This document shows positions 26,476 to 34,251 of a DNA stretch of 64,000 bases, piece after piece. The stretch covers positions 1-64,000 of the forward strand of contig SXSC01000182.1 in NCBI GenBank assembly GCA_005792355.1, in the 5' to 3' direction. This DNA is from Opitutaceae bacterium. GTDB taxonomy: Bacteria; Verrucomicrobiota; Verrucomicrobiia; Opitutales; Opitutaceae. Position 1 is the first letter of the stretch. Every line of letters starts with the position of its first letter. Made by a program: the position numbers and the translations under genes. Under the pieces are notes generated by a model. That model made no database searches. It was not told the DNA's origin and worked only from the letters and a program-made list of their open reading frames with translations.

Positions 26476-27489
26476 ATGCGCCAGGCGGCATCTCCGCGGA
26501 AACGGCTTGTTCCTGCCACGGGCAACGCGTATGCCCCCACCCTCGTGTCATCCGCCCTGTCGCCCAAAGTGGTCGTCCGCGATCTGCGCAAGTCCTACGA
26601 CGGCGTCGCGGCGGTGCGCGGAGTAAGTTTCACCATCGCGCCGGGTGAAATCTTCGGGCTGCTCGGTCCCACCGGCGCGGGCAAGACCACGACGGTCGAA
26701 TGCCTCGTCGGGCTGCGTGAGCCCGACGCCGGCGAACTCGAGGTGTGCGGGCTCGACGCGCGCCGGCAACCGCGCGAAGTGAAACAGAAGATCGGCGTCG
26801 CGCTGCAAACCACGTCCTTGCAGGACAAAATCACCCCGCGCGAGGCCCTGCAGCTCTTCGGAACCTTCTATCGCCAGCGCAGCGACCCGGCGGAACTGCT
26901 CGAGCGATTTGCGCTGCGCGAGAAGGCCGACGCGCCCGTCGACACGCTGTCGGGCGGCCAGCGACAACGGCTCGCCCTCGCGCTCGCGGTTGTGAATCGC
27001 CCGGAGCTCGTGTTCCTCGTCGAACCCACCTCCGGGCTCGAGCCGCAGGCCCGCCGCGAATTGCACGCCGCGATCAAGCAGATGAAGCGCGACGGGTACA
27101 CCGTGCTGTTCACGACGCACTACCTCGACGAGGCGGAAGAGCTCTGCGACCGCGTGGCCATCATCGACCGCGGCCGGATCGTGGCGACCGGGGCGCCGCA
27201 CGAACTCATCGCGCAGTCGCGAGCGCGACAAACGGTGACACTGACAACCGCGACTCCGCTGGCGCGCGAACTCCTGACGGCTTTGCCGGGCGTGAGCGAA
27301 GTGACCGGAGAGGCGGGCGAGCTGCGATTTCAAACCGACAACGCCACCGCCACGCTCGCGGCGCTGACCCGGCTCCTCGGGGAGCAACGCGTGGAACTGC
27401 AGGAGCTGCACGTGCGCAAGGCTTCGCTCGAGGAAGTGTTTCTCGCTTTGACCCGGGAAGCGCACAATCGCGCAGGGGACAGGTCATGA
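26476..27489 (+). CDS. ABC transporter ATP-binding protein with atypical Walker B
   Basis: 337 aa, or about 314 if translation starts at the GTG at 26545. Walker A GPTGAGKT (64-71), signature LSGGQ (158-162) and H-loop His215 are intact. The Walker B stretch reads LVFLVEPTSGLEP: the Mg-coordinating Asp is Val182 (GTC at 27019), the catalytic Glu183 is present and the D-loop Asp is Glu. The rest matches multidrug/ABC-2 exporter ATPases (CcmA/DrrA type) with a C-terminal regulatory stretch. Its stop overlaps the permease start (ATGA), so the two subunits are translationally coupled. ATPase activity may be altered; a sequencing error would need only one base (GAC to GTC). Confidence 0.93.
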   Translation: MRQAASPRKRLVPATGNAYAPTLVSSALSPKVVVRDLRKSYDGVAAVRGVSFTIAPGEIFGLLGPTGAGKTTTVECLVGLREPDAGELEVCGLDARRQPREVKQKIGVALQTTSLQDKITPREALQLFGTFYRQRSDPAELLERFALREKADAPVDTLSGGQRQRLALALAVVNRPELVFLVEPTSGLEPQARRELHAAIKQMKRDGYTVLFTTHYLDEAEELCDRVAIIDRGRIVATGAPHELIAQSRARQTVTLTTATPLARELLTALPGVSEVTGEAGELRFQTDNATATLAALTRLLGEQRVELQELHVRKASLEEVFLALTREAHNRAGDRS

Positions 27490-28991
27490 ACGCCGTCCTC
27501 GCCCATCTCGGCCTCTCGTTGCGGCTCCATTTCCGGAACAAGCTGGCGCTGCTCTACGGCTACCTGTTCCCGCTGATTTTCCTCATCGCGTTCTGGGTGC
27601 TGTACCGGCACGAGAAAATTCCGCTGCTGCGCCACATGGGGGAGTTGCTGACGGTGGCGGTGCTGGGTGGCGCCTGCTTCGGGCTGCCGACCACGCTCGT
27701 GAGCGAGCGCGAACGCGGTGTGTGGCGCCGCTACCGGCTCGCGCCGGTGCCGACCTGGGTGATGGTCACGAGCACCGTCCTGGCGCGCTACGTCATCATC
27801 CTCACCGCGGGCCTCCTCCAACTTGCCCTCGCCCTCGCAATCGGGATGACGCTGCCGGCCCATCCGTTCGACCTGTGGGTGGCGTTCACGTTCGTCTCGT
27901 TCGCCTTCATCGGACTTGGACTCGTGATTGCGACGCTCGCGGACAACGTGCCGGCGGTGCAGGCGCTCGGGCAGTGTATTTTTCTGCCCATGCTGATTAT
28001 CGGCGGCGTGGCGGTGCAGCTCGCGGCGCTGCCGTCGTGGGCGCAACATGTGTCGGCGTTTTTCCCGGGGCGCTACGCGGTCGAGGCCCTGCAGGGCGCG
28101 GTGAACGGGCGCGGTTTCGCCGGCGCGCGGTTCAGTCTGCTCGCGCTCGGGCTCACCGGGGTCGCGGGCTGTCTCGCCGGAGCCAAGCTCTTCCGCTGGG
28201 ATGCGCAGCAGCGCTTTGCCACGCTCCGCGGGAAAGCCTGGCTCGGGCCGGCCGTCGCCGCGTGGGTCGCCGTCGGCCTGCTCGCCGAAGGGCGGGGCCG
28301 GATCGCGATCGCCGCCGATGCGGAACCGGCCGCACCCAAGGTCGCCGCCGTCGGGCCAAGCCCGCCCACCATCCCACGCGCGGCGCCGCCGCCAGTCGCG
28401 AAAACGCCCGCGGAGGGCACGGGCAAGGCCGCTCCAACGACCAGTGCCGCCACTCCGCCCGCCAGCTCCCCGCCAGCGGCCGTCGCGATTACGCCACCCC
28501 CCAAGCCCGCGCCGCCGTGGATGGCGATCACGCAAAAGGACTGGGACGGCCTCGACTACAACGTGCCACCCGACCATGGCATCGTGTCACCCATGGCCGC
28601 GGTGGACGAGGAGCCGGAGGATTTCATGAAGGACGAGGTCGGCAAGGTGCGGGACAAGATTGCCACGTGGCCGCCCGGCACAGACGGCGACGATCTGCGC
28701 TGCATCCGGAATCTGCTCTACGTGGCCGCCGTGCCCGATGCGATTCAACTGCCGGTCGAACGTTACCTGCCGCGAGTCGTGTACCAGCACCTCATCGACA
28801 GCTATCCGAAGGAGAAACTGACAAAAATTCTCACCTACATCGTGCTGCACCCGATGGAGGGTCCGGTGATCGACGACATCTCGGAGCTCGGCGTCGAGGG
28901 CGCCGCCGGGGACCCGATGGTGGTTCGCGAGCGCGCGTATCTCTACGCGATCAAATTCATCGCGCGGCTCACCGGGAAAAAACCGGAGTGA
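27486..28991 (+). CDS. ABC-2 type permease with an additional C-terminal domain
   Basis: 501 aa, starting in the ATGA overlap with the ATPase gene. Residues 1-255 form an ABC-2 permease: a first membrane helix (LYGYLFPLIFLIAFWVLY), five further helices and the SERERGVWRRYRLAPVP segment typical of the family. A Pro/Ala-rich linker (about 275-340) leads to a soluble, mostly helical domain of about 160 residues (WMAITQKDWDGLDYNVPPDH to the end) that I do not recognise and that ordinary permeases lack. A seventh hydrophobic segment near 245-265 (AWLGPAVAAWVAVGLLAEG) would place that domain outside the cytoplasm. The exported substrate is unknown. Confidence 0.88.
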   Translation: MNAVLAHLGLSLRLHFRNKLALLYGYLFPLIFLIAFWVLYRHEKIPLLRHMGELLTVAVLGGACFGLPTTLVSERERGVWRRYRLAPVPTWVMVTSTVLARYVIILTAGLLQLALALAIGMTLPAHPFDLWVAFTFVSFAFIGLGLVIATLADNVPAVQALGQCIFLPMLIIGGVAVQLAALPSWAQHVSAFFPGRYAVEALQGAVNGRGFAGARFSLLALGLTGVAGCLAGAKLFRWDAQQRFATLRGKAWLGPAVAAWVAVGLLAEGRGRIAIAADAEPAAPKVAAVGPSPPTIPRAAPPPVAKTPAEGTGKAAPTTSAATPPASSPPAAVAITPPPKPAPPWMAITQKDWDGLDYNVPPDHGIVSPMAAVDEEPEDFMKDEVGKVRDKIATWPPGTDGDDLRCIRNLLYVAAVPDAIQLPVERYLPRVVYQHLIDSYPKEKLTKILTYIVLHPMEGPVIDDISELGVEGAAGDPMVVRERAYLYAIKFIARLTGKKPE

Positions 28992-29039
28992 GGCTGCGCG
29001 GATAGCAGACCACCGCGACCCCCAGGCTACCGCCGGACT

Positions 29040-29083
29040 AACGGCCTTTTTTTTGTCGTGATCACGACAAAAAAAAGGCCGTT
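29040..29083. repeat. Perfect 44-bp palindrome with T8/A8 tracts
   Basis: The arm is AACGGCC, T8, GTCGTGA; its exact complement follows with no spacer (centre between 29061 and 29062). It lies 48 bp beyond the ABC permease stop. The T8 and A8 tracts are inside the palindrome. It could act as a terminator on either strand or form a cruciform. Confidence 0.9.
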
Positions 29084-29224
29084 GGTTGATGACCGGCAGG
29101 CGCGACAGGGCAGCCCGGGGCACGACAAATCGTCGCGAAACCGTGCGCGACGGAAGAACACGGGCACAAGCCGACGAAGGTGTAGACACCGGCGTCCAGA
29201 CCGGCTTTCCTTCTTCCCTCCCCC

Positions 29225-30463
29225 ATGTCCAAGCGCCTCGGAGTCGGATTCATCGGCAGCGGTTTCATCACCCGGTTTCACATCCAGTCATGGCTCGCCG
29301 TGCGCGACGCCGACATTCTCGGCATCTGGAGTCCCAACTCCGTCCACGCGGCCGAAGCCGCCGCGCTCGCCCGCTCTCTCGGCGTGGGCGAGGCCCGCGC
29401 TTATCGATCGATCACTGAAATGATCGCGGACCCCGCGATCGATGCGCTCTGGCTCTGCGGACCCAATCACCGGCGAGTCGAGAATCTCGAGGAAATCGTC
29501 GCCGCGCTGGAATCTGGTCAGGGCAAACTCACCGGCATCGCCTGCGAAAAACCCCTCGCGCGCAATGTCGCGGAGGCGAAACGCTGCGTGGCCCTGATCC
29601 AACGCGCCGGCGTGCTGCACGGCTACCTCGAGGATCAGTTGTTCACCCCTTCGTTGCTCAAAGGCCGGGCCCTGGCGTGGGCGCGCGGCGCCTCGATCAC
29701 CGGCCGGCCGTACCTCGCCCGCGCCGCCGAAGAGCACAGCGGACCGCACATGCCATGGTTCTGGCAGGGCGATCTCCAGGGCGGCGGCGTCCTCAACGAC
29801 ATGATGTGCCACTGTGTCGAGGTCGCCCGCTTCCTGCTCACCGACCCCGCCAAGCCACGGGCCAGCATCACACCGGTGAAAGTGACCGGCCAAATCCACA
29901 GCCTGAAGTGGTCGCGCCCCGAATACGCGCGCCTGCTCCGGGAAACCATGGGGCCCGAGGTCGACTACGCGCAACGCCCGTCGGAGGATTTCGCCCGCGC
30001 CACCATCGAGTACGTCGACGACGCCGGCCGGCCGCTGATCGCGGAAGTGACGACGTCGTGGAGCTTCGTCGGGGCCGGGCTGCGGTTGAGCACGGAGCTG
30101 CTCGGGCCGGAGTATTCGTTTTCCCACAACTCGCTCGACACCGGCGGGCACCTGTTCCTCAGCCGGCGCGTCACCGGCCGGAGCGGCGAGGATCTCGTGG
30201 AAAAGCAAAACGCCGAGCAGGGCCTCATGCCGATCGTCGGCAACGAGTCCGCCGAATACGGCTACGAAAACGAGAACCGCCATTTCGCGCGCTGTTTCCT
30301 CGACGGCCGGCAGCCGGAGCTGAATTTTCTCGACGGCCTCGAGGTGGTCGAGCTGCTGATGACCGCCTACATGAGCGCCGAGCAGGGCCGCACCCTCGCC
30401 TGGAAACCACCGGGCCTGGACACGTTTGTCCCCGCCGTGGCGCAAGGCACCTGGCAGCCGTGA
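29225..30463 (+). CDS. Gfo/Idh/MocA-family oxidoreductase
   Basis: 412 aa. The N-terminal Rossmann fold starts LGVGFIGSGFITRFHIQSW (G-x-G-x-x-x), has ALWLCGPNHRRVE, and IACEKPLARNVAEAKR contains the family's E-K-P motif. The C-terminal half is the alpha/beta dimerisation and substrate domain (GGGVLNDMMCHCVEVARFLL, with the conserved D/H region). Such enzymes oxidise or epimerise sugars and inositols using bound NAD(P). The gene is followed 14 bp later by an MFS transporter, so the pair probably takes up and oxidises one carbohydrate or polyol. Cytoplasmic; no signal peptide. Confidence 0.93.
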   Translation: MSKRLGVGFIGSGFITRFHIQSWLAVRDADILGIWSPNSVHAAEAAALARSLGVGEARAYRSITEMIADPAIDALWLCGPNHRRVENLEEIVAALESGQGKLTGIACEKPLARNVAEAKRCVALIQRAGVLHGYLEDQLFTPSLLKGRALAWARGASITGRPYLARAAEEHSGPHMPWFWQGDLQGGGVLNDMMCHCVEVARFLLTDPAKPRASITPVKVTGQIHSLKWSRPEYARLLRETMGPEVDYAQRPSEDFARATIEYVDDAGRPLIAEVTTSWSFVGAGLRLSTELLGPEYSFSHNSLDTGGHLFLSRRVTGRSGEDLVEKQNAEQGLMPIVGNESAEYGYENENRHFARCFLDGRQPELNFLDGLEVVELLMTAYMSAEQGRTLAWKPPGLDTFVPAVAQGTWQP

Positions 30464-30477
30464 AAACATCCCTTTCG

Positions 30478-31815
30478 ATGACTACTCCCTCCAACAAAAC
30501 TCCCCGCGGGTCGCTCTTCACCATGATGGCCCTCGAGTTCTTCATCTGGGGCGCCTGGCTGCCCCTGATTTTCGGCTACCTGCCGAGCCTCGGCTTTTCG
30601 CCCGGGCAGCAATCGCTGATTCTAAACGCGTTTCCCGTCGCGTCCATCGTCGGCATGTTTTTCAGCAACCAATGGGCGGACCGGAAATTCATTCCGGAGA
30701 AATTTCTCGCGTTTTCTCACCTGGTCGGCGGGCTCGCGATCCTCGGCTGCGGTTTCACCAAGGAGTTCCTGCCGTTCTTCCTCCTGATGCTCGTGCACTG
30801 CCTGCTGTACGTGCCGACGATCTCGATCACCAACTCAATCGCGTTCGCCAACATGAAGGACCCGGAAAAGGAATTCGGCATCGTCCGCATGGGCGGCACC
30901 ATCGGGTGGATTCTCGCGGCGTGGCCGTTTACATTCATCTTTGTCAACTGGGACGCCGTCCAGGCCGCCAACCCCGCGGGCCTCGTCGACTGGCTCGGCG
31001 CGGCGCTCGCGCATCCGCTCACCGGTGACGCCGCCAAGGCCGCGACCAAGTGGACCTTCATCGTGGCGGGTCTGGCCTCACTCACGCTCGCCGCCTTCAG
31101 CCTCACGCTGCCGCGCACGGCCCAGAAGCCCGTCACCGCCGGCGTGGAGAAACTCGCCTGGCTCGAGGCGCTGCGCCTCCTGAAACACCCGTTCGTCCTC
31201 GTGCTGTGGCTCGTGACGCTCGTTGATTCGTTCGTGCACAACTGCTATTTCAACTGGACCGGCGTCTTCCTCGGCACCGCGAAGGAGGCTGGCGGGGTCG
31301 GCATCCCCTCCAATTGGATCACTCCCGTGATGAGCATCGGCCAGATCGCGGAGATTCTCACCATGTTCGTGCTCGGCGCGACACTGAAGAAGTTCGGTTG
31401 GCGGACCACGATGATCGTGGGCATCCTCGGCCACGCCGCGCGGTTCGCCGTGTACGCGTTCTTCCCGCAGAGCGCCGCGATGATCATCGTCGTCCAGGTG
31501 CTCCACGGCATCTGCTACGCGTTCTTCTTCGCCACCGTCTATATCTTCGTCGACGCGTATTTCCCGAAGGACATCCGCACCAGTGCGCAGGGCCTCTTCA
31601 ATCTGCAGATCCTCGGCCTCGGCGCGCTGCTCGCGAACTCAATTTGCCCGTGGTTGCTCCAGAGCGTCTACACCGTGAAGGCCGTCACGGATTTCCATGG
31701 CCTGTTCCTGGTGCCGCTGATCGTCGCCTCGATCGCCGCGGTTGCGCTGGCGCTCTTCTTCCATCCGCCAAAAGCCGCCACGGCCGGCACGGGCGCCGCC
31801 GGAGGGCCGCACTGA
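30478..31815 (+). CDS. MFS transporter of the nucleoside:H+ symporter type
   Basis: 445 aa with 12 predicted membrane helices. LFTMMALEFFIWGAWLPLIFGYL is the characteristic first helix of the NupG/XapB-type (Nuc_H_symport) family; GMFFSNQWADRKF is the loop 2-3 motif, and FVDAYFPKDIRTSAQGLFNL the loop 10-11 motif of this group. In Verrucomicrobiota and Bacteroidetes such proteins accompany sugar dehydrogenases, so the substrate may be a sugar rather than a nucleoside. The start at 30478 lies 14 bp after the dehydrogenase stop. Confidence 0.88.
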   Translation: MTTPSNKTPRGSLFTMMALEFFIWGAWLPLIFGYLPSLGFSPGQQSLILNAFPVASIVGMFFSNQWADRKFIPEKFLAFSHLVGGLAILGCGFTKEFLPFFLLMLVHCLLYVPTISITNSIAFANMKDPEKEFGIVRMGGTIGWILAAWPFTFIFVNWDAVQAANPAGLVDWLGAALAHPLTGDAAKAATKWTFIVAGLASLTLAAFSLTLPRTAQKPVTAGVEKLAWLEALRLLKHPFVLVLWLVTLVDSFVHNCYFNWTGVFLGTAKEAGGVGIPSNWITPVMSIGQIAEILTMFVLGATLKKFGWRTTMIVGILGHAARFAVYAFFPQSAAMIIVVQVLHGICYAFFFATVYIFVDAYFPKDIRTSAQGLFNLQILGLGALLANSICPWLLQSVYTVKAVTDFHGLFLVPLIVASIAAVALALFFHPPKAATAGTGAAGGPH

Positions 31816-31869
31816 GGCGCCTCCGTTCAGGCAGGTGTATTCGCCGGCCAAAAAGTGAACGCGCTGAAA

Positions 31870-31977
31870 GGTGGAGCCCGCTGCCCCAGCGGGCTGATGT
31901 GAGAGCGTCCGGTTCAAAACCCGGTGCGGACATCGGGTTCCACCATTCCGTAATTTCGTTTTCAGGGCGAAAACGCT
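31870..31977 (+). repeat. Structured repeat family C, copy b
   Basis: The closing stem GGTGGA (31870-31875) pairs with TCCACC (31939-31944). Inside are the hairpin GCCCGCT/AGCGGGC, GAGAGCG and AACCCGGTG-CGGA-CATCGGGTT. The tail hairpin CGTTTTC/GAAAACG follows. It lies 55 bp past the MFS stop codon and upstream of the NHL gene. Confidence 0.75.
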
Positions 31978-32020
31978 CGTCGCGTCTTCGAACCATACCG
32001 CCCGCCGATCTCTTCCCCCC

Positions 32021-33076
32021 ATGACTCCCCGCCCTCTCCTCCCCCTCACCCTGTTGGCCGCCGTGCTCGGCACGGCGGCCCTCCGCGCCGACCGCATCTT
32101 GCTCGTCGCCGGCGGCACCGAGGATCAAACCGCCATCCCGGCGACGCGCACCCTGCTCAAGGAGCCGTTTGGCGTCGATTTTGATGCGGCCGGCAACCTC
32201 TTCATCGTCGAGATGATCTCCGGCAACCGTCTCCTGAAAGTGGATGCACGCGGCATCCTGACGCACATCGCCGGCCAGCCGGCACCCGGGGACTCCGGGG
32301 ACGGCGGTCCGGCGCTCGCCGCGCAATTTCACGGCCCGCACAATCTCGCGGTCCTGCCGGATGGCGACGTGTTGATCGGTGACACCTGGAACGGCCGCGT
32401 GCGGCGCGTGCACCTGGCGACCGGCACGGTGACGAGCCTGCCCGGCTTCAACGTGCCCGCGGCCCAAGCCCGCGGTGCCGGCCCCTACTGCATCGCCCTC
32501 GATGCCACCGGTACGCAGCTCACCATCGCCGATCTCCGCCGCGTGCACGTGGTCGAGGTCAAGACCGGCCAGTCGCGCGTCGTCGCCGGCAACGGGCAGA
32601 AAGGTGTCCCGCCCGACGGCGCCACCGCGATCGAGGCGCCGCTCTTCGATCCCCGCGCCGCCGTCGCCGATCGCCAGGGAAACGTTTACATCCTGGAACG
32701 CGGCGGCAACGCGCTGCGCGTCGTGGATCGCAACGGAAAGATCCGCACGGTGGTGAATTCCTCCGGAAAAAAGGGTGCCGGGGGCGACGGCGGTGACGCC
32801 CTCGCCGCACTGCTGAGCGGCCCGAAACACCTCTGCATCGACCGCGACGACACCGTGTTGATCGCCGACGCCGAGAATCACCTGATTCGCCGGTACGTCC
32901 CCGCCACGGGGAAGATTCTCCGGGTGGCCGGCACGGGAAAGAAAGGTGCCGCCGGCCTCGGGGGGCCGCCGGAACAGTGCGAGCTCAACCGCCCCCACGG
33001 TGTGACCGTCCATCGTGACGGCACCCTCCATATCACCGACAGCTACAACAACCGGATCCTGAAAATTGTGCGGTGA
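32021..33076 (+). CDS. Secreted NHL-repeat beta-propeller protein
   Basis: 351 aa with a signal peptide (LLPLTLLAAVLGTAALRA). The mature part is made of NHL repeats: LKEPFGVDFDAAGNLFIVE, FHGPHNLAVLPDGDVLIGDTW, LFDPRAAVADRQGNVYILER, LSGPKHLCIDRDDTVLIADAEN and LNRPHGVTVHRDGTLHITDS. This gives about five to six blades with linking 'V-A-G-x-G' turns. It probably binds a ligand or partner outside the cytoplasm; no catalytic motif is visible. It follows the sugar dehydrogenase/MFS pair on the same strand with a 205-bp gap holding the repeat at 31870. Confidence 0.85.
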   Translation: MTPRPLLPLTLLAAVLGTAALRADRILLVAGGTEDQTAIPATRTLLKEPFGVDFDAAGNLFIVEMISGNRLLKVDARGILTHIAGQPAPGDSGDGGPALAAQFHGPHNLAVLPDGDVLIGDTWNGRVRRVHLATGTVTSLPGFNVPAAQARGAGPYCIALDATGTQLTIADLRRVHVVEVKTGQSRVVAGNGQKGVPPDGATAIEAPLFDPRAAVADRQGNVYILERGGNALRVVDRNGKIRTVVNSSGKKGAGGDGGDALAALLSGPKHLCIDRDDTVLIADAENHLIRRYVPATGKILRVAGTGKKGAAGLGGPPEQCELNRPHGVTVHRDGTLHITDSYNNRILKIVR

Positions 33077-33336
33077 GGATTTCGCGACTAAATGCGAAAT
33101 CCTTCCGGGGCGAAACCTGTTTCGAGCTATCCTGCGGGCATCGAACCGCCTGATCCCGCTGGCCCGCGCCACTGGTTTCAATCCCATAGCTTCCGACGCC
33201 TGCCGCGTTTGGCTGCGACCTCGACCGCGAGGAGCGTCGCCCGGGCCGTGGCGGATCGCAGGCCGTTCGATGTTCACCCGCGCCCATACTCGGGGCGGTG
33301 CCGCGTCCTGCACTACGATTCCAATCAACCCGTCAC

Positions 33337-33372
33337 CAGTGTAATTGCACTGTCCCCGATTTGGGTTACACT
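33337..33372 (+). promoter_or_regulatory. Possible promoter and near-palindrome before the phasin-like gene
   Basis: CAGTGTAATTGCACTG (33337-33352) is a 16-bp near-palindrome with two mismatches. It overlaps TTGCAC (33345-33350), followed 16 bp later by TACACT (33367-33372), a plausible -35/-10 pair. This would put the transcript start a few bases before the ATG at 33382. The rest of the 305-bp space (33077-33381) shows nothing. Confidence 0.3.
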
Positions 33373-33381
33373 TCCGATGCC

Positions 33382-33723
33382 ATGATCGATATCATCAAAA
33401 AAACACTGCTCGCCGGGGTCGGCGCCGCGGTGATCACCAGGGAAAAAGTCGAGTCCGCGCTCGGCGACTTTGTCAAACAAGGCAAGGTCTCCGCCGCCGA
33501 GGCGCGCGCGATGGCGGAAAAAATCGCCGAGGATGGTCGCCGGGAATTCGAGGTGCTCAGCCAGGAGCTCAGTGAGAAGATCCGCGACCGCCTCGCCGGC
33601 ATTGACCACAAGGCGCAGGATCGCCTCACCGCTCTTGAGGCGCGGGTCGCCGCCCTCGAGCGCGCCGCGGCCGCCGCCACCAGTGAAGCGGCCGATAAGA
33701 TCGAGCCCAGGTCGATCGATTGA
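33382..33723 (+). CDS. Phasin-like coiled-coil protein
   Basis: 113 aa starting MIDIIKKTLLAGVGAAVITREKVE. It has the amphipathic opening, the 'K-x-x-x-A-L-x-x-x-V-x-x-G-K-x-S-x-x-E-A' segment and a long coiled coil ending in an Ala-rich C-terminus. This pattern is that of phasin-family/PHA granule-associated (PhaF/PhaI-like) proteins. It may coat polyester granules or act as a small structural protein; no PHA synthase is in this window. It lies between the NHL gene and a stack of palindromic repeats. Confidence 0.75.
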   Translation: MIDIIKKTLLAGVGAAVITREKVESALGDFVKQGKVSAAEARAMAEKIAEDGRREFEVLSQELSEKIRDRLAGIDHKAQDRLTALEARVAALERAAAAATSEAADKIEPRSID

Positions 33724-33904
33724 AGTGTTCGACATCCGGCAGCACGCCGTCCGCGCGAAAGAGATTCTCGCGGACCTCGCGCGGCATGGTTTCGCCGAAC
33801 TGCTCGGCCAGCCCGGAAACTGCGCACTTTGCGCGACGGCGAAGCTACACTCTGTGCGGAAGTGCTTTCTGCCAGCCCACCCTTGGCTGCTTTCCGGGCT
33901 ATAG

Positions 33905-33939
33905 GCAAAACCGCCAGGCGGTTTTGCTTTTAGCCCGCA
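33905..33939 (+). terminator. Hairpin with T-run, family B repeat (copy 2)
   Basis: GCAAAACCGCC (33905-33915), one base, then GGCGGTTTTGC (33917-33927), followed by TTTTAGCCCGCA. Structurally it could end phasin transcription 180 bp after the stop codon. The same hairpin and tail occur at 25341-25374, so it is also a dispersed repeat. Confidence 0.6.
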
Positions 33940-34018
33940 TTGACTCGACGGATGCGCCGGAGCTGCAAGATCAGCGGTGGGGAATATCATCGGATCGTCG
34001 TTGATCGTGACCGCCGGT

Positions 34019-34097
34019 ATCTGTGGTCTCTCTGAATCTGCGGGAGAAACCAAACCAACCAATCGAGATTTCCCACAGATTCAGAAAGGCCACAGAT
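34019..34097. repeat. 27-bp imperfect inverted repeat, family D
   Basis: The left arm (34019-34045) starts ATCTGTGGTC and ends CTGCGGGA. The right arm (34071-34097) starts TCCCACAGATTCAG and ends CCACAGAT. 24 of 27 positions are complementary around a 25-base loop. Confidence 0.75.
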
Positions 34098-34103
34098 TGG
34101 CGG

Positions 34104-34137
34104 GAATCGTCGCAAACATGCAGGATCCGGATGAATA
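34104..34137 (-). repeat. Family E element, copy 1
   Basis: Read on the minus strand this begins ATTCATCCGGATCCTGCATG and ends TTTGCGACGATTCC. It agrees at about 28 of 34 positions with 60928-60961. The family D inverted repeat ends immediately before it. Confidence 0.55.
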
Positions 34138-34251
34138 TTGGCATACTCCGATTGGCGTTCGCGATTCTCCGACCACCCATGCTGTCGCATTTCGGCAAGT
34201 CGCGCGCTATCGGGCTCGTCGAACGTCGCAAAAATCGTCGTAATTCCACTC

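Larger units (their letters stand above)
33724..34251. other. 528-bp gene-free interval packed with repeats
   Basis: No supported gene. It holds the family B hairpin (33905-33939), a long inverted repeat (34019-34097) and a family E element (34104-34137). Bases 33724-33900 show nothing recognisable. Confidence 0.6.

Noticed and set aside
26745-27485. Long N-terminal extension of the ABC permease overlapping the ATPase gene
   Set aside because: The frame is open but its translation is an Arg/Ala-rich shadow of the ATPase gene. The ATGA overlap at 27486 gives the proper start.
31870-31944. Possible tRNA gene (75 nt, closing stem, GGTTCAAAACCC T-loop-like segment)
   Set aside because: The TTCAAAA segment is too far from the 3' end to be a T arm and there is no proper anticodon or D arm. 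Sequence relatives at two other sites do not keep the tRNA length.
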